A stretch of DNA of 36,173 nucleotides, taken from contig OMXI01000043.1 of NCBI GenBank assembly GCA_900314975.1, positions 1-36,173 on the forward strand, given 5' to 3'. Under the pieces are notes generated by a model. That model worked only from the letters and a program-made list of their open reading frames with translations, had not been told where the DNA came from and did no database searches. The stretch's first letter is position 1; every line of letters begins with the position of its first letter. Shown in pieces: positions 23,605 to 31,232 of the stretch. The stretch is from an uncultured Eubacteriales bacterium (GTDB taxonomy: Bacteria > Bacillota > Clostridia > Oscillospirales > Ruminococcaceae). The position numbers and the translations under genes are program-made.

Positions 23605-25020
23605 CTAAAATCTGAAATACAAAAACGGGTTGAACGAGTTGCCCGCAAGGTAAGCCGTGCAAAGCACCAGCAGTCCCAGCACCATCACAGGCTGCAAAAC
23701 GCAGCTGTACAGCACAGGCGCACCGCCCTTGATAAGACCGCCCAGCTTTTTGATAAGCGGAGTAGATGCCGCAATAAGTATCACGAAAGTCACCGCGTAG
23801 GTCGCCAGCCAAGCCCACGCCTTGTCGTTTATCAGCGCAATGTCTGATATGCCGAACATGTTTTTGAAATTGCGCGTCAGCGCCTTGAAATTGTCAAACG
23901 CAAAAATTCCCCAGCCAATGACAATAAGTATCAGCGCGTAAATGTGACCGATAACCTTTGGTATCTTTTTGAGGACTTTCAGCAAGAACAGCTTTTCGCA
24001 AAGCAGTATCACGCCAAAATAAACGCCCCATATCATAAAGTTCCAGTTCGCACCGTGCCAGAATCCCGTCAGGAACCATACAATCATAATGTTCACGCAC
24101 TGCCTGAACTTGCCCTTGCGGTTTCCCCCAAGGGGTATGTAAACGTAGTCTCTGAACCAGCTCGACAGCGACATATGCCACCGCCTCCAGAACTCCGTGA
24201 TAGAGTCCGAAATGTACGGGTAGTTGAAGTTTTCAAGAAAGTCAAACCCGAACATCTTTCCAAGCCCTATAGCCATGTCCGAGTAGCCCGAGAAATCAAA
24301 GTATATCTGGAACGTGTACGCAATAATTCCAAGCCATGCCGCCGCAACGCTCATCTCGCCCTGCGGTGTCTTGCTTATCGCGTCAAACAGCGCACCAATG
24401 CTGTTTGCAAGCAGTACCTTCTTGCCAAGCCCTATGCTGAACCGCCTTACGCCTTCTGCAAAATTGCCCATGGTCTCGCGGCGGTTTTTCATCTGCTCCG
24501 CAACGTCCTTGTACCTTACGATAGGACCCGCGATAAGCTGCGGGAAAAGTGCAACGTAAGTACCCAGCGTGAGATAATTTTTCTGCGCCTTAACATCACC
24601 GCGGTAAACGTCAATGACGTACGAAAGCGTCTGAAAGCTGTAAAACGAAATGCCGATAGGCAGCTTGAGTCCCAGCAGCTTTATGTGCAAGCCGAATATG
24701 TCGTTTGCGTTGCCGATGAAAAAGTCCGTGTACTTGAAAAACAAAAGCAAGCCCATGTTCCACAGTATCGCCGCCAAAAGCGAGACTTTCGGCACCCACG
24801 GCTTCCGACCCTGCTTTGTCTTGTCCGCAAGCAGTCCCGTTATGTACGCCACGATAGTCGAGCCTATCATCAGAAAAACGTAAACAGGCTCGCCCCACGC
24901 GTAAAACACCAGCGAGAAAATAAACAGTATCAGATTGCGCACTTTTCGCGGCGCAATGTAATACAGTATCATCACCGCAGGCAGAAATGCAAACAGAAAA
25001 ACAGTGCTTGAAAAAAGCAT
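23605..25020 (-). CDS. MBOAT family O-acyltransferase (AlgI/DltB/PatA-like)
   Basis: A 471-aa polytopic membrane enzyme that moves acyl groups across the membrane for transfer to a surface polymer. The two conserved histidines are H282 in RRWHMSLSSWFRDYVYIPLG and H322 in FLTGFWHGANWNF, both in the canonical places; PIGISFYSFQ at 121-130 is also typical. It has about ten membrane segments. The DHHW protein gene starts 12 bases downstream, the usual two-part arrangement. The absence of dltA or dltC suggests acetylation of a polysaccharide rather than D-alanylation of teichoic acid. Confidence 0.96.
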   Translation of the reverse strand: MLFSSTVFLFAFLPAVMILYYIAPRKVRNLILFIFSLVFYAWGEPVYVFLMIGSTIVAYITGLLADKTKQGRKPWVPKVSLLAAILWNMGLLLFFKYTDFFIGNANDIFGLHIKLLGLKLPIGISFYSFQTLSYVIDVYRGDVKAQKNYLTLGTYVALFPQLIAGPIVRYKDVAEQMKNRRETMGNFAEGVRRFSIGLGKKVLLANSIGALFDAISKTPQGEMSVAAAWLGIIAYTFQIYFDFSGYSDMAIGLGKMFGFDFLENFNYPYISDSITEFWRRWHMSLSSWFRDYVYIPLGGNRKGKFRQCVNIMIVWFLTGFWHGANWNFMIWGVYFGVILLCEKLFLLKVLKKIPKVIGHIYALILIVIGWGIFAFDNFKALTRNFKNMFGISDIALINDKAWAWLATYAVTFVILIAASTPLIKKLGGLIKGGAPVLYSCVLQPVMVLGLLVLCTAYLAGNSFNPFLYFRF

Positions 25021-25037
25021 CTAAACTCTCACCATAC

Positions 25038-25200
25038 CTTTGAAAAAAATACCTTTAAGGCAACACCGCGCAACCAACAGCTAACGCTTTTGTACGTCAT
25101 AAACTTGCATATTTTCCGTCATAGCAACCAAAAACTCCTTGACTTACGCCAGTACACGAAATCAAGCCATGTCCCGCCGCAAAAGCGGCAGAGCATGACT
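25038..25200. repeat. non-coding element with internal repeats, possible dispersed repeat
   Basis: About 160 bases between two operons without a supported gene. It holds a hairpin GCCGC-AAAA-GCGGC near 25172-25185 with flanking CATG copies, and two nested direct repeats (CAACCAA and CGTCATA, each twice). One end carries TACCTTTAAGG, which also occurs at about 33025-33035 beside hairpin locus B. There are no terminal inverted repeats or transposase. It may be a repeat unit present elsewhere in the genome, which cannot be tested here. Confidence 0.4.
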
Positions 25201-25221
25201 GATAGAAAATGCGTTTGAATA

Positions 25222-25758
25222 TTAGCCGATTATTTCCTTTGCCTTGCTGTTGTTGTTTGACAGGCACATAATAACATAGCTGCCGTCAACTACAAGTACA
25301 GGGTCATTGAGCTTGTCCATCTCCGCAGGAACATAATCCTTGAAAGCCGTCTTCTGATTTTCGATACGCTGCTTGAGAGCTGCCTCAATTTCCTTTGCAG
25401 CGTTCTCGTCGTTAGCCTCAAAGCAGTCTATCTCGTGAGCAGATGCACCCGATGCGTCAACGTAGCAAACAGCCTTCTTGTAAAGGTCAGGCTTAACGCC
25501 TATCATCTTTTCGATCCTTGACTCGTCAAAAGCAGTCATAGTAGCCTTTACCGCATCGTCAAGCGAATCCTTGAGCTTGTCTGCAAGAGCCTGAAGGTCC
25601 TTTGCAGCCTTCTGCTCTGTTGTAGCAGCAGTAGTGCTGTTTTCGCTTGATGCACTGCTTGAAGCGTCAGTGCTGCTTGACTCTCCGCACGAAGCAAAAG
25701 CCATAGTTGTCATCATAGCCGCAGCAAGAACTGCGCAGATTACTTTCTTTGATTTCAT
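25222..25758 (-). CDS. DUF4358-like lipoprotein
   Basis: A 178-aa exported lipoprotein: signal peptide, lipobox AFASC with lipidated C24, a Ser/Thr-rich stalk at 25-48, then a helical and beta domain with EIDCFEANDENAAKEIEAALKQR and the ending VLVVDGSYVIMCLSNNNSKA. This order is that of the DUF4358 family of Clostridia lipoproteins, whose role is not known. It follows the SGNH-protein gene by 22 bases with AAAGGAAAG before the ATG, so both are probably cotranscribed and act on the outer face of the membrane. Confidence 0.88.
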   Translation of the reverse strand: MKSKKVICAVLAAAMMTTMAFASCGESSSTDASSSASSENSTTAATTEQKAAKDLQALADKLKDSLDDAVKATMTAFDESRIEKMIGVKPDLYKKAVCYVDASGASAHEIDCFEANDENAAKEIEAALKQRIENQKTAFKDYVPAEMDKLNDPVLVVDGSYVIMCLSNNNSKAKEIIG

Positions 25759-25780
25759 TTAATATCTTTCCTTTCTTCAA

Positions 25781-26692
25781 TTAAGTTTCGTCAATAATAT
25801 AATTCAACCAATACTTGCAGTATTCAATGCTCAGGTGTATTCCGTCAGTGCTTGCCTCCTCGGGCAGCTTTCCGTCGTCGCCCATTACAGCCTTGTCGCA
25901 GGTAAGGTATTCACACCCGTTCTCGCCCGCAAACTTCTGAATGTATTCATTGAGCGCCTTTACATTGGCATTGTTTATTGCATCTCCCTGCAGCTCTCTT
26001 GCAGCCGTAACAGGAAGTATTGATTCACAGTAGATTTTCGCATTGGGGCTGTATTGCCTTATCGTCTCCACCAGCTTGCCGTAAAGCTGAATAAAGCTGT
26101 CATAGTACGGCCAGCCCATTTCATTCGTGCCAAAGCCGATGTATACGCGCCCGAATTGATGTCCCTGCGCCAGCGCCTCAACGACCGTACCCATCTGTCC
26201 GTTGTCAAGCCTTATCGCCTTGCTCTCAAACGCCGTCTGAATGTTAAGACCTATGCTGCAATAGAATGTCGCCTTTGGCTTGTCGCAGTTGTTGAAAAGT
26301 CCCACAGTCCTCGAATCGCCTATGAAAAGCGCGTCTGCAAGCTCGTCCTCCGTGTCGCGCACTACCGAGTACGGTCTTACCCCCTCGGGAAACGGCGGAA
26401 GCTCTTTTTGCGAGCTGCTCGTCACATCGGGAACCGAACTGCTGTCAGGTACAGACTGCGAGCTGTCGTTTGCACCCTGCGACGAGGAATCGCCCTGCGA
26501 AACCGAGCTGTTGTCACCGCTCACCCTTGAACTGCTGTCCGCGTGTGTGAAAAACTCTCTCTTGCTGCCTGCCGAATGAATCATCCAACCGACCGCAAAA
26601 ACCACACAAACAAGGCAGCACAGCGAAACGATATTTTGCTGTAAGCGTACCCTTGAACGCTGCTTTGCGCTGTTGTCTTTTTTCTGTTTCAT
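25781..26692 (-). CDS. membrane-anchored SGNH/GDSL-like hydrolase
   Basis: A 303-aa protein: short cytoplasmic tail, one TM at about 21-39, a Ser/Asp-rich linker (52-96), then an SGNH fold. Block I reads FIGDSRTVG with S127, block III GTNE at 188-191 and block V DGIHLS with D283 and H286, so the catalytic set is complete. It may deacylate a surface polymer, in keeping with the MBOAT/DHHW pair nearby. I chose the ATG at 26690-26692 (GAGGG 9 bases before); the open frame runs 42 codons further upstream across the promoter but has no ribosome site. Confidence 0.92.
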   Translation of the reverse strand: MKQKKDNSAKQRSRVRLQQNIVSLCCLVCVVFAVGWMIHSAGSKREFFTHADSSSRVSGDNSSVSQGDSSSQGANDSSQSVPDSSSVPDVTSSSQKELPPFPEGVRPYSVVRDTEDELADALFIGDSRTVGLFNNCDKPKATFYCSIGLNIQTAFESKAIRLDNGQMGTVVEALAQGHQFGRVYIGFGTNEMGWPYYDSFIQLYGKLVETIRQYSPNAKIYCESILPVTAARELQGDAINNANVKALNEYIQKFAGENGCEYLTCDKAVMGDDGKLPEEASTDGIHLSIEYCKYWLNYIIDET

Positions 26693-26734
26693 TATTTCAG
26701 TCCCTCTTGGGTTCATATATTCACATATACGACT

Positions 26735-26763
26735 ATGATACCACATTTGCCGCGCATTTTCAA
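26735..26763 (-). promoter_or_regulatory. sigma-A promoter of the SGNH/DUF4358 operon
   Basis: On the minus strand TTGAAA (26758-26763) and TATCAT (26735-26740) with a 17-base spacer, 42 bases before the start codon. It lies downstream of the maf terminator, which fits separate transcription. Confidence 0.75.
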
Positions 26764-26882
26764 GAGTATTTGCAAATTTTGCAAGCATAATAGACACTTT
26801 GCACAAAACAGGGCGCATTTTGCACTAAACAAGTGGAACAATTTTCGCCTCTGCCGCTTTTTCCGAGCCTGTCGGCGTTGCC

Positions 26883-26916
26883 AAAAAACGAAAACGCCTG
26901 CTGTGCAGACGTTTTC
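26883..26916 (-). terminator. Rho-independent terminator of maf
   Basis: On the minus strand a 12-bp stem (GAAAACGTCTGC with GCAGGCGTTTTC, one G-U pair) and a 3-base loop are followed by GTTTTTT. It lies 8 bases after the maf stop. Confidence 0.92.
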
Positions 26917-26924
26917 CCAAAGCC

Positions 26925-27521
26925 TTACATTGTCTTTAAAAACCCTTCAAGGTTAGCGGCAATTTCCGAAACGGGCAGACCGACAACATTGTAAAAATCG
27001 CCGTCGATTTTTTTGATCAGCATCGATCCGATACCTTGAATACCGTACGCTCCAGCCTTGTCGAGCGGCTCGCCCGAGCGGCAGTAGATCTCGATGTCGT
27101 CGTCTGAAAGCTCCCTGAAAGTTACCTTTGTCTGCACCGAGAATGACAGGAATTTTTTCTGGTATCCCACCGTCACCCCGCTTACCACCGTGTGCTCTTT
27201 GCCCGACAGCGCCCGCAGCATACGCCGAGCGTCCTGCTCGTCCGAGGGCTTGCCGTAAATAACACCGTCGCAGATGACCATAGTATCGCACCCGATAACA
27301 ATGCTGTTGTCGTAAATATCCGCAATATAGCGGCACTTGAGGTCAGAAAGATATTCCGCCGCCTCGTCAGTGGGAATGTCCGCAGGCAGCTTTTCGTCGC
27401 ACTCGGGGGGTATCACACGGAAGTTTGAGCAAATAAGCTGTAAAAGCTCCTTGCGGCGCGGCGAAGACGACGCAAGAATAACATCATACTCACGCAGAGT
27501 ATCTCGTATAGTCAGTGACAT
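26925..27521 (-). CDS. maf: Maf nucleoside triphosphate pyrophosphatase
   Basis: A 198-aa housekeeping enzyme that hydrolyses non-canonical or TTP/UTP nucleotides to the monophosphate. The N-terminal ASSSPRRKELL is at 17-27, GCDTMV at 77-82 contains the key aspartate D79, and GEPLDKAGAYGIQG with the conserved lysine follows near 150-163. Length is normal. It starts with AAGGGA 8 bases upstream and follows a terminator, so it may depend on read-through or a weak promoter. It has its own strong terminator. Confidence 0.95.
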   Translation of the reverse strand: MSLTIRDTLREYDVILASSSPRRKELLQLICSNFRVIPPECDEKLPADIPTDEAAEYLSDLKCRYIADIYDNSIVIGCDTMVICDGVIYGKPSDEQDARRMLRALSGKEHTVVSGVTVGYQKKFLSFSVQTKVTFRELSDDDIEIYCRSGEPLDKAGAYGIQGIGSMLIKKIDGDFYNVVGLPVSEIAANLEGFLKTM

Positions 27522-27562
27522 AAAGTCAATCCCTTCTTTTTTCTTTTATCTTTGTTTCTCAA

Positions 27563-27590
27563 TAAAAACAGGCGGTGGATATCCGCCTGC
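27563..27590 (-). terminator. Rho-independent terminator of the SpoIID/zinc-ribbon operon
   Basis: On the minus strand CAGGCGG and CCGCCTG form a 7-bp stem with a 7-base loop, followed by TTTTTATT. It lies 57 bases after the zinc-ribbon gene stop. Confidence 0.88.
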
Positions 27591-27621
27591 TTTTGTCTTT
27601 GAAGTATTGATAAGCGGTATA

Positions 27622-27642
27622 TTCTCTTACCTCTTACTTCTA
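27622..27642 (-). repeat. three-unit 7-bp repeat at a gene 3' end
   Basis: On the minus strand it reads TAGAAGT, AAGAGGT, AAGAGAA, in the same register and consensus as the array at 18861. It begins 4 bases after the stop codon of the zinc-ribbon gene. Confidence 0.6.
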
Positions 27643-27646
27643 AAAA

Positions 27647-28606
27647 TTAAAGCTTGCTGCCACACTGCGAGCAGAATGCCACACCAGCAGCTTCCTTGTG
27701 ACCGCACTGCGAGCAGAATACAAAGCTCTCTGCCGCCTTTGGAGCCTCCGCTTCAGCAGGTGCAGCCGTCGGCGCATCGCTGCTAACCGTGGTCTCGGTC
27801 AAAGGCTCTGTCTTTTCGGGCATCGGAGGAACGGGAGGGATCTCGTTCACAGCAGATTCGGGCTTTGCGTCGGGCATCGGCGGAACAGGCGGAATGTCCT
27901 TGAGCATATTATCAGCCTGCGGTGCAGCGGGAACAGGCGGTACGTCATTCATCGGCGGTATCGGTGCGCTTGGCATCGGCTGAATGTTTTCAGCGCCTAT
28001 CTTGTTCTTGTTCGCATTGGCAGGGGAGTTGCCCGAGGACGCAGGATTAAAGCCTGTCTGCGAGCGCGGAGGTGTCTGCGGCTGCGCAGGTGCGGGCGCG
28101 GGTACAGGTGTCGGCACAGGTGCGCCGAATCCGCCCTGCATAGTATTACCCTGCATGGTGTTTTGCATACCCATGTTCATAGTATTGCCCTGCATATTGT
28201 TCATGCCCATGTTCATAGTGTTACCCTGCATATTGTTCATGCCCATGTTCATAGTGTTGCCCTGCATACCGCCCATCATGCCGTTCATACCCATCGCATT
28301 GTCGGGCTGCTTTGTGCCGCACTGCGGGCAGAACGTAACAGCTACAGGTATCTGCGCCGAGCAGTTTACGCACAGCTTGATCCCTCTTACGCTGTTGAGG
28401 TCGTTGTTGAGCTGCTGCAGCCTTGCAAGACAGTCGTCAATGTTGCGTGCAGCGTTCTGAACATACTGGTCGTTTATCTGGTCCTTCAGATTCAGCTTTA
28501 CGTATCTTCCCAGGTCAAGATAAAGCTCGTTTATCTGATTGTGAGTCTGCTGTATCTGCTGATTGATAGCCTTTTCTCTTGGGTCAGTGTTGCTAAGAAA
28601 TCCCAT
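27647..28606 (-). CDS. zinc-ribbon protein with Met/Asn- and Pro-rich linkers
   Basis: A 319-aa protein. A helical, possibly coiled-coil part (10-75) is followed by a first zinc ribbon (CVNC at 79-82, CPQC at 93-96), then three near-identical 12-residue repeats (NNMQGNTMNMGM) at about 115-150, a Pro-rich region with IPPVPPMP repeats, and a second zinc ribbon at the end (CSQC at 298-301 and 312-315). There is no TM or signal peptide. The ATG at 28604-28606 has GAGGTGA in front. It follows the SpoIID-like gene by 23 bases. Probably a cytoplasmic scaffold or sensor; the function is unknown. Confidence 0.88.
   Translation of the reverse strand: MGFLSNTDPREKAINQQIQQTHNQINELYLDLGRYVKLNLKDQINDQYVQNAARNIDDCLARLQQLNNDLNSVRGIKLCVNCSAQIPVAVTFCPQCGTKQPDNAMGMNGMMGGMQGNTMNMGMNNMQGNTMNMGMNNMQGNTMNMGMQNTMQGNTMQGGFGAPVPTPVPAPAPAQPQTPPRSQTGFNPASSGNSPANANKNKIGAENIQPMPSAPIPPMNDVPPVPAAPQADNMLKDIPPVPPMPDAKPESAVNEIPPVPPMPEKTEPLTETTVSSDAPTAAPAEAEAPKAAESFVFCSQCGHKEAAGVAFCSQCGSKL
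28166..28269 (-). repeat. 36-bp in-frame tandem repeat inside the zinc-ribbon gene
   Basis: About three copies of a 36-base unit with only a few base differences encode the NNMQGNTMNMGM repeats. The near identity at DNA level indicates recent duplication, so copy number may vary between strains. Confidence 0.85.
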
Positions 28607-28629
28607 AAAAATCACCTCATAATTTATAT

Positions 28630-30039
28630 TTATTCGGCATCCTCTGCCGATTTGGTCACCTTTTGCGCACCCTCTTCCTCGGTGCTTTCGCTCTGCTTTT
28701 CATCTGCCTCGCTTGCTGGTACCGCAGTAGTCTGCTCGCCCTGCGCATCGTCAGATGTAGTCTCCTGCGGCGGTGAGCTTTCGCCGTCAGCAGTCGTCTG
28801 CGTAGCCGAAGCCGCTTCCTTTTCAAGCTCCTCGGCGCTCTTTTTGCCGCGCTCGACAGCCTTCTGGCTCACGCCCGAAAGCCCCAGCTTCGTGCCTACA
28901 TAGTAGTGCGTAAGTATCTGGTCGTAGGTGTATCCGTGCCTTGCGTACATGCACGCACCCCACTGCGACATTCCCACGCCGTGTCCCCAGCCGTAGCTGG
29001 TAAAGGTAAACACATCGTCTTTTAAACTGATGTCAAAAGCGTTTGACCGCAGCCCGAACAGCGCCGCGATAGCCTTGCCCGTAGCGTTCGCCTTTGAATC
29101 TATCGATATACCGAAAATGTACTTTCCGTATCGGCAGTCGGTTATCTTGAACCAGTTTTTCACATCGTCCGATAGCTTGATACCGAACTTGCTCTCCAGC
29201 TTTTGCTTTACATCAGCCTTGGATACCGTCACCTTGCGTCCCCAGTTTGGGTCTTGCTCGTCATACGCGCTCTTAACGCAGGTAAGGTAAGGGTACTTTG
29301 AAACAATAACGTCGCCCGACGGAATTGAGTATCCCGCAGTTGAAGCCGAATACAGCGTGTTTGCGATACCGCCGCCGTAGAACATCACCTGTCCCTGTAC
29401 AGCCCTCACACAGCTTTGTATAGTCGGCGTATAGTTTTTCTTTATCCCGACCGTCTCCACCATGCCAATGCTCTCGCTGTACCGCAGACAAGAGTACGCC
29501 GCGACCGCCTGCGCCTTGATAGCCTCCGCGCCCCAGCCGTCACCGACCTCGTTGTAAACAATGCCGCATACCAGCTCAAAAGCGTTCATCGTGACCAGCT
29601 TGCCCGTCGTTATGTCGCGCACCGTGTAAAACTCCCGGCTTATGTCTCTCGTCGCACGGAAATACGCAGGGGAGTTCATCACGTCCTTGAACGCAAAATC
29701 ACCGCTTTTCGCCGTGACCGTGAAATCCGCCGTTTCGGGAGCCTTCGTGCCGTTTATTTCCTCGCCAACGACCTGCGCCACATACGTCTGCGCCATATCA
29801 TATTCGCTCAGCGGAGCCTTCTTGAACTTGGTAACAGGCAGCTTTTGTGACGCAGCCGTCTGTACCTGCGAGCTTTCGCTCACGCTGTCAGCCGCCGCCG
29901 TGTCAGCGCCATGCTGCGAGCCTGTAAACACCACAGCCAGAGCCACCGCCGCACCTGCCGCGCATACCGCACCCGCAGCGCACAGCTTTTTCACGCCGAA
30001 CCTGCCCGCCAGCTCCTTGATTTTTGTCAAGCCTTGCAT
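28630..30039 (-). CDS. SpoIID/LytB-domain wall protein
   Basis: A 469-aa protein with an N-terminal membrane segment at about 19-38, a low-complexity stretch, then a SpoIID/LytB domain. NEVGDGWGAEAIKAQAVAAY (163-182) contains E172, the glutamate used by SpoIID-type lytic transglycosylases on denuded glycan strands, and WGHGVGMSQWG at 351-361 is the family signature. The last 80 residues are Glu/Ser/Thr-rich. The ATG at 30037-30039 is preferred because GAGG lies 6 bases before; two further in-frame starts upstream are weaker. It could serve spore engulfment or general wall turnover; the window alone does not decide. Confidence 0.93.
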   Translation of the reverse strand: MQGLTKIKELAGRFGVKKLCAAGAVCAAGAAVALAVVFTGSQHGADTAAADSVSESSQVQTAASQKLPVTKFKKAPLSEYDMAQTYVAQVVGEEINGTKAPETADFTVTAKSGDFAFKDVMNSPAYFRATRDISREFYTVRDITTGKLVTMNAFELVCGIVYNEVGDGWGAEAIKAQAVAAYSCLRYSESIGMVETVGIKKNYTPTIQSCVRAVQGQVMFYGGGIANTLYSASTAGYSIPSGDVIVSKYPYLTCVKSAYDEQDPNWGRKVTVSKADVKQKLESKFGIKLSDDVKNWFKITDCRYGKYIFGISIDSKANATGKAIAALFGLRSNAFDISLKDDVFTFTSYGWGHGVGMSQWGACMYARHGYTYDQILTHYYVGTKLGLSGVSQKAVERGKKSAEELEKEAASATQTTADGESSPPQETTSDDAQGEQTTAVPASEADEKQSESTEEEGAQKVTKSAEDAE

Positions 30040-30100
30040 AAAAAACCTCATTTCATCTGTTTTTTTGCCGTCTTGCTCAAAATTTTTACATACACATTTA

Positions 30101-30129
30101 ATTGTAAACACCGCAGCAAAAAAAGTCAA
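30101..30129 (-). promoter_or_regulatory. sigma-A promoter of the SpoIID-like gene
   Basis: On the minus strand TTGACT (30124-30129) and TACAAT (30101-30106) with a 17-base spacer. The -35 lies inside the 3' arm of the preceding gene's terminator, so terminator and promoter overlap. Confidence 0.7.
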
Positions 30130-30157
30130 GACCTATACAAAAAAGGTCTTGACTTTT
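30118..30157 (-). terminator. Rho-independent terminator of the SleB-like gene (perfect 13-bp stem)
   Basis: AAAAGTCAAGACC and GGTCTTGACTTTT are perfect inverted arms around an 11-base loop, ending in a run of seven T on the minus strand. It follows the SleB-like gene stop by about 90 bases. Confidence 0.85.
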
Positions 30158-30248
30158 CGTCACTTTTAACAACTTTTAAATCAATATACGGGCATATTGC
30201 ACATATCCCAAGCACAACATTTAGTGCCTGTAAAATCGTCCTGTACAA

Positions 30249-31166
30249 TTACCACGGCTTAAAGAATTTAGCCGAGTAAAGACCCGAATCAAGATACAAA
30301 CAGCACTGCATCGACTCAAACCACGCAATAGAGCCGCAGATCTTGGGTGAGTAGTAATAAACCGCACCGTTTGAGTTATCCTCGCCCGCAAGCGCCCTCT
30401 TGCAGCAGTTTATCGTGCTCTGGTTTGGCTTGTTGGTCTTGCTGTAGTAATTGCTTATCGATGTAAACTGTCCGCCCGCCGTAAGTACAGCCTTTATGTT
30501 CTTTGCATACGCAAACCTTGAAGACTTCACCCTGTTGATTATAACATTTGCCACAGCTATCTTGTAGGGTTCTGTGCAGTTTCCGACCTCTGCCTGTACC
30601 ACATAGCACATCATCTCAAATTCCTCGGCGGTGTACTTGATGTTCTCGCTTGCAGCGTGCTGTACCGTCTTTGCCGCCGCAGCCGTTGTCACAGCAGCCT
30701 TCGTGGTCGCCTTTGTGGTAGCTTTAGTCGTAGCCTTCGTAGTGGCTTTCGTGGTCGTAGTCGCTGCCTTTGTCGTTACCGCCGCCGCAGACTTTGTCGT
30801 CGTGGTCGCCGCAGGTTTAGCCGCACTTGTGGCAGCAGCCGTTGTCACCTTCGGGGTAGTCGTGGTAGTCTGCCTTGCGCTTGCCACCTCGTATTCAGCA
30901 ATGCCCGCCTTGTGCCACTGTATCTGCTGTATCTTCGTGACCGTCTCGGGCGCGGTAGTTGTCTGCGCAGATGTCGTTGTTTCGGTCGTCTGCACCGTTG
31001 TCTGCTGCGTTACCTCACTGTTATCGGTAGTCTCTATAGACTCACCCGTGAAAATGAATACGCCCGCAGCACCCAGCGTCAGCATCATCGCACAAGCCGC
31101 AGCAACAAGCCTTCCCTTGCCCCTGTTCACTCGTGCCTTTTCGACCTTCTTACTGTCCTTTTTCAT
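30249..31166 (-). CDS. SleB-like cell-wall hydrolase with Thr/Ala linker
   Basis: A 305-aa exported or anchored protein: TM or signal at about 20-40, a long Thr/Ala-rich linker (50-165) including repeated KATT units, then a C-terminal SleB (hydrolase 2) domain. EFEMMCYVVQAEVG at 182-195 holds the probable catalytic glutamate E193, and VANVIINRVKSSRF, GGQFTSIS and YYYSPK follow in family order. SleB enzymes cut muramic glycan strands, in spore cortex or vegetative wall. The start has a weak AAAGG site 14 bases away, with a mini ATG-TGA between. It follows sortase B after 66 bases. Confidence 0.93.
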   Translation of the reverse strand: MKKDSKKVEKARVNRGKGRLVAAACAMMLTLGAAGVFIFTGESIETTDNSEVTQQTTVQTTETTTSAQTTTAPETVTKIQQIQWHKAGIAEYEVASARQTTTTTPKVTTAAATSAAKPAATTTTKSAAAVTTKAATTTTKATTKATTKATTKATTKAAVTTAAAAKTVQHAASENIKYTAEEFEMMCYVVQAEVGNCTEPYKIAVANVIINRVKSSRFAYAKNIKAVLTAGGQFTSISNYYSKTNKPNQSTINCCKRALAGEDNSNGAVYYYSPKICGSIAWFESMQCCLYLDSGLYSAKFFKPW

Positions 31167-31232
31167 TATCGTTCACATTACCTTTCTTTGCAGCGGTATA
31201 GCGCTCCGCCGCTTTTTCATTACCTTATTATC

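Noticed and set aside
23944-25011. 355-codon open frame on the + strand opposite the MBOAT gene
   Set aside because: The composition is unnatural (Arg/Lys/Gln-rich), and the minus-strand MBOAT protein has all family motifs.
27698-28903. 401-codon open frame on the + strand over the zinc-ribbon and SpoIID genes
   Set aside because: It mirrors the repeats of the zinc-ribbon gene, is extremely Arg/His/Cys-rich and crosses the start region of a better supported gene on the other strand.
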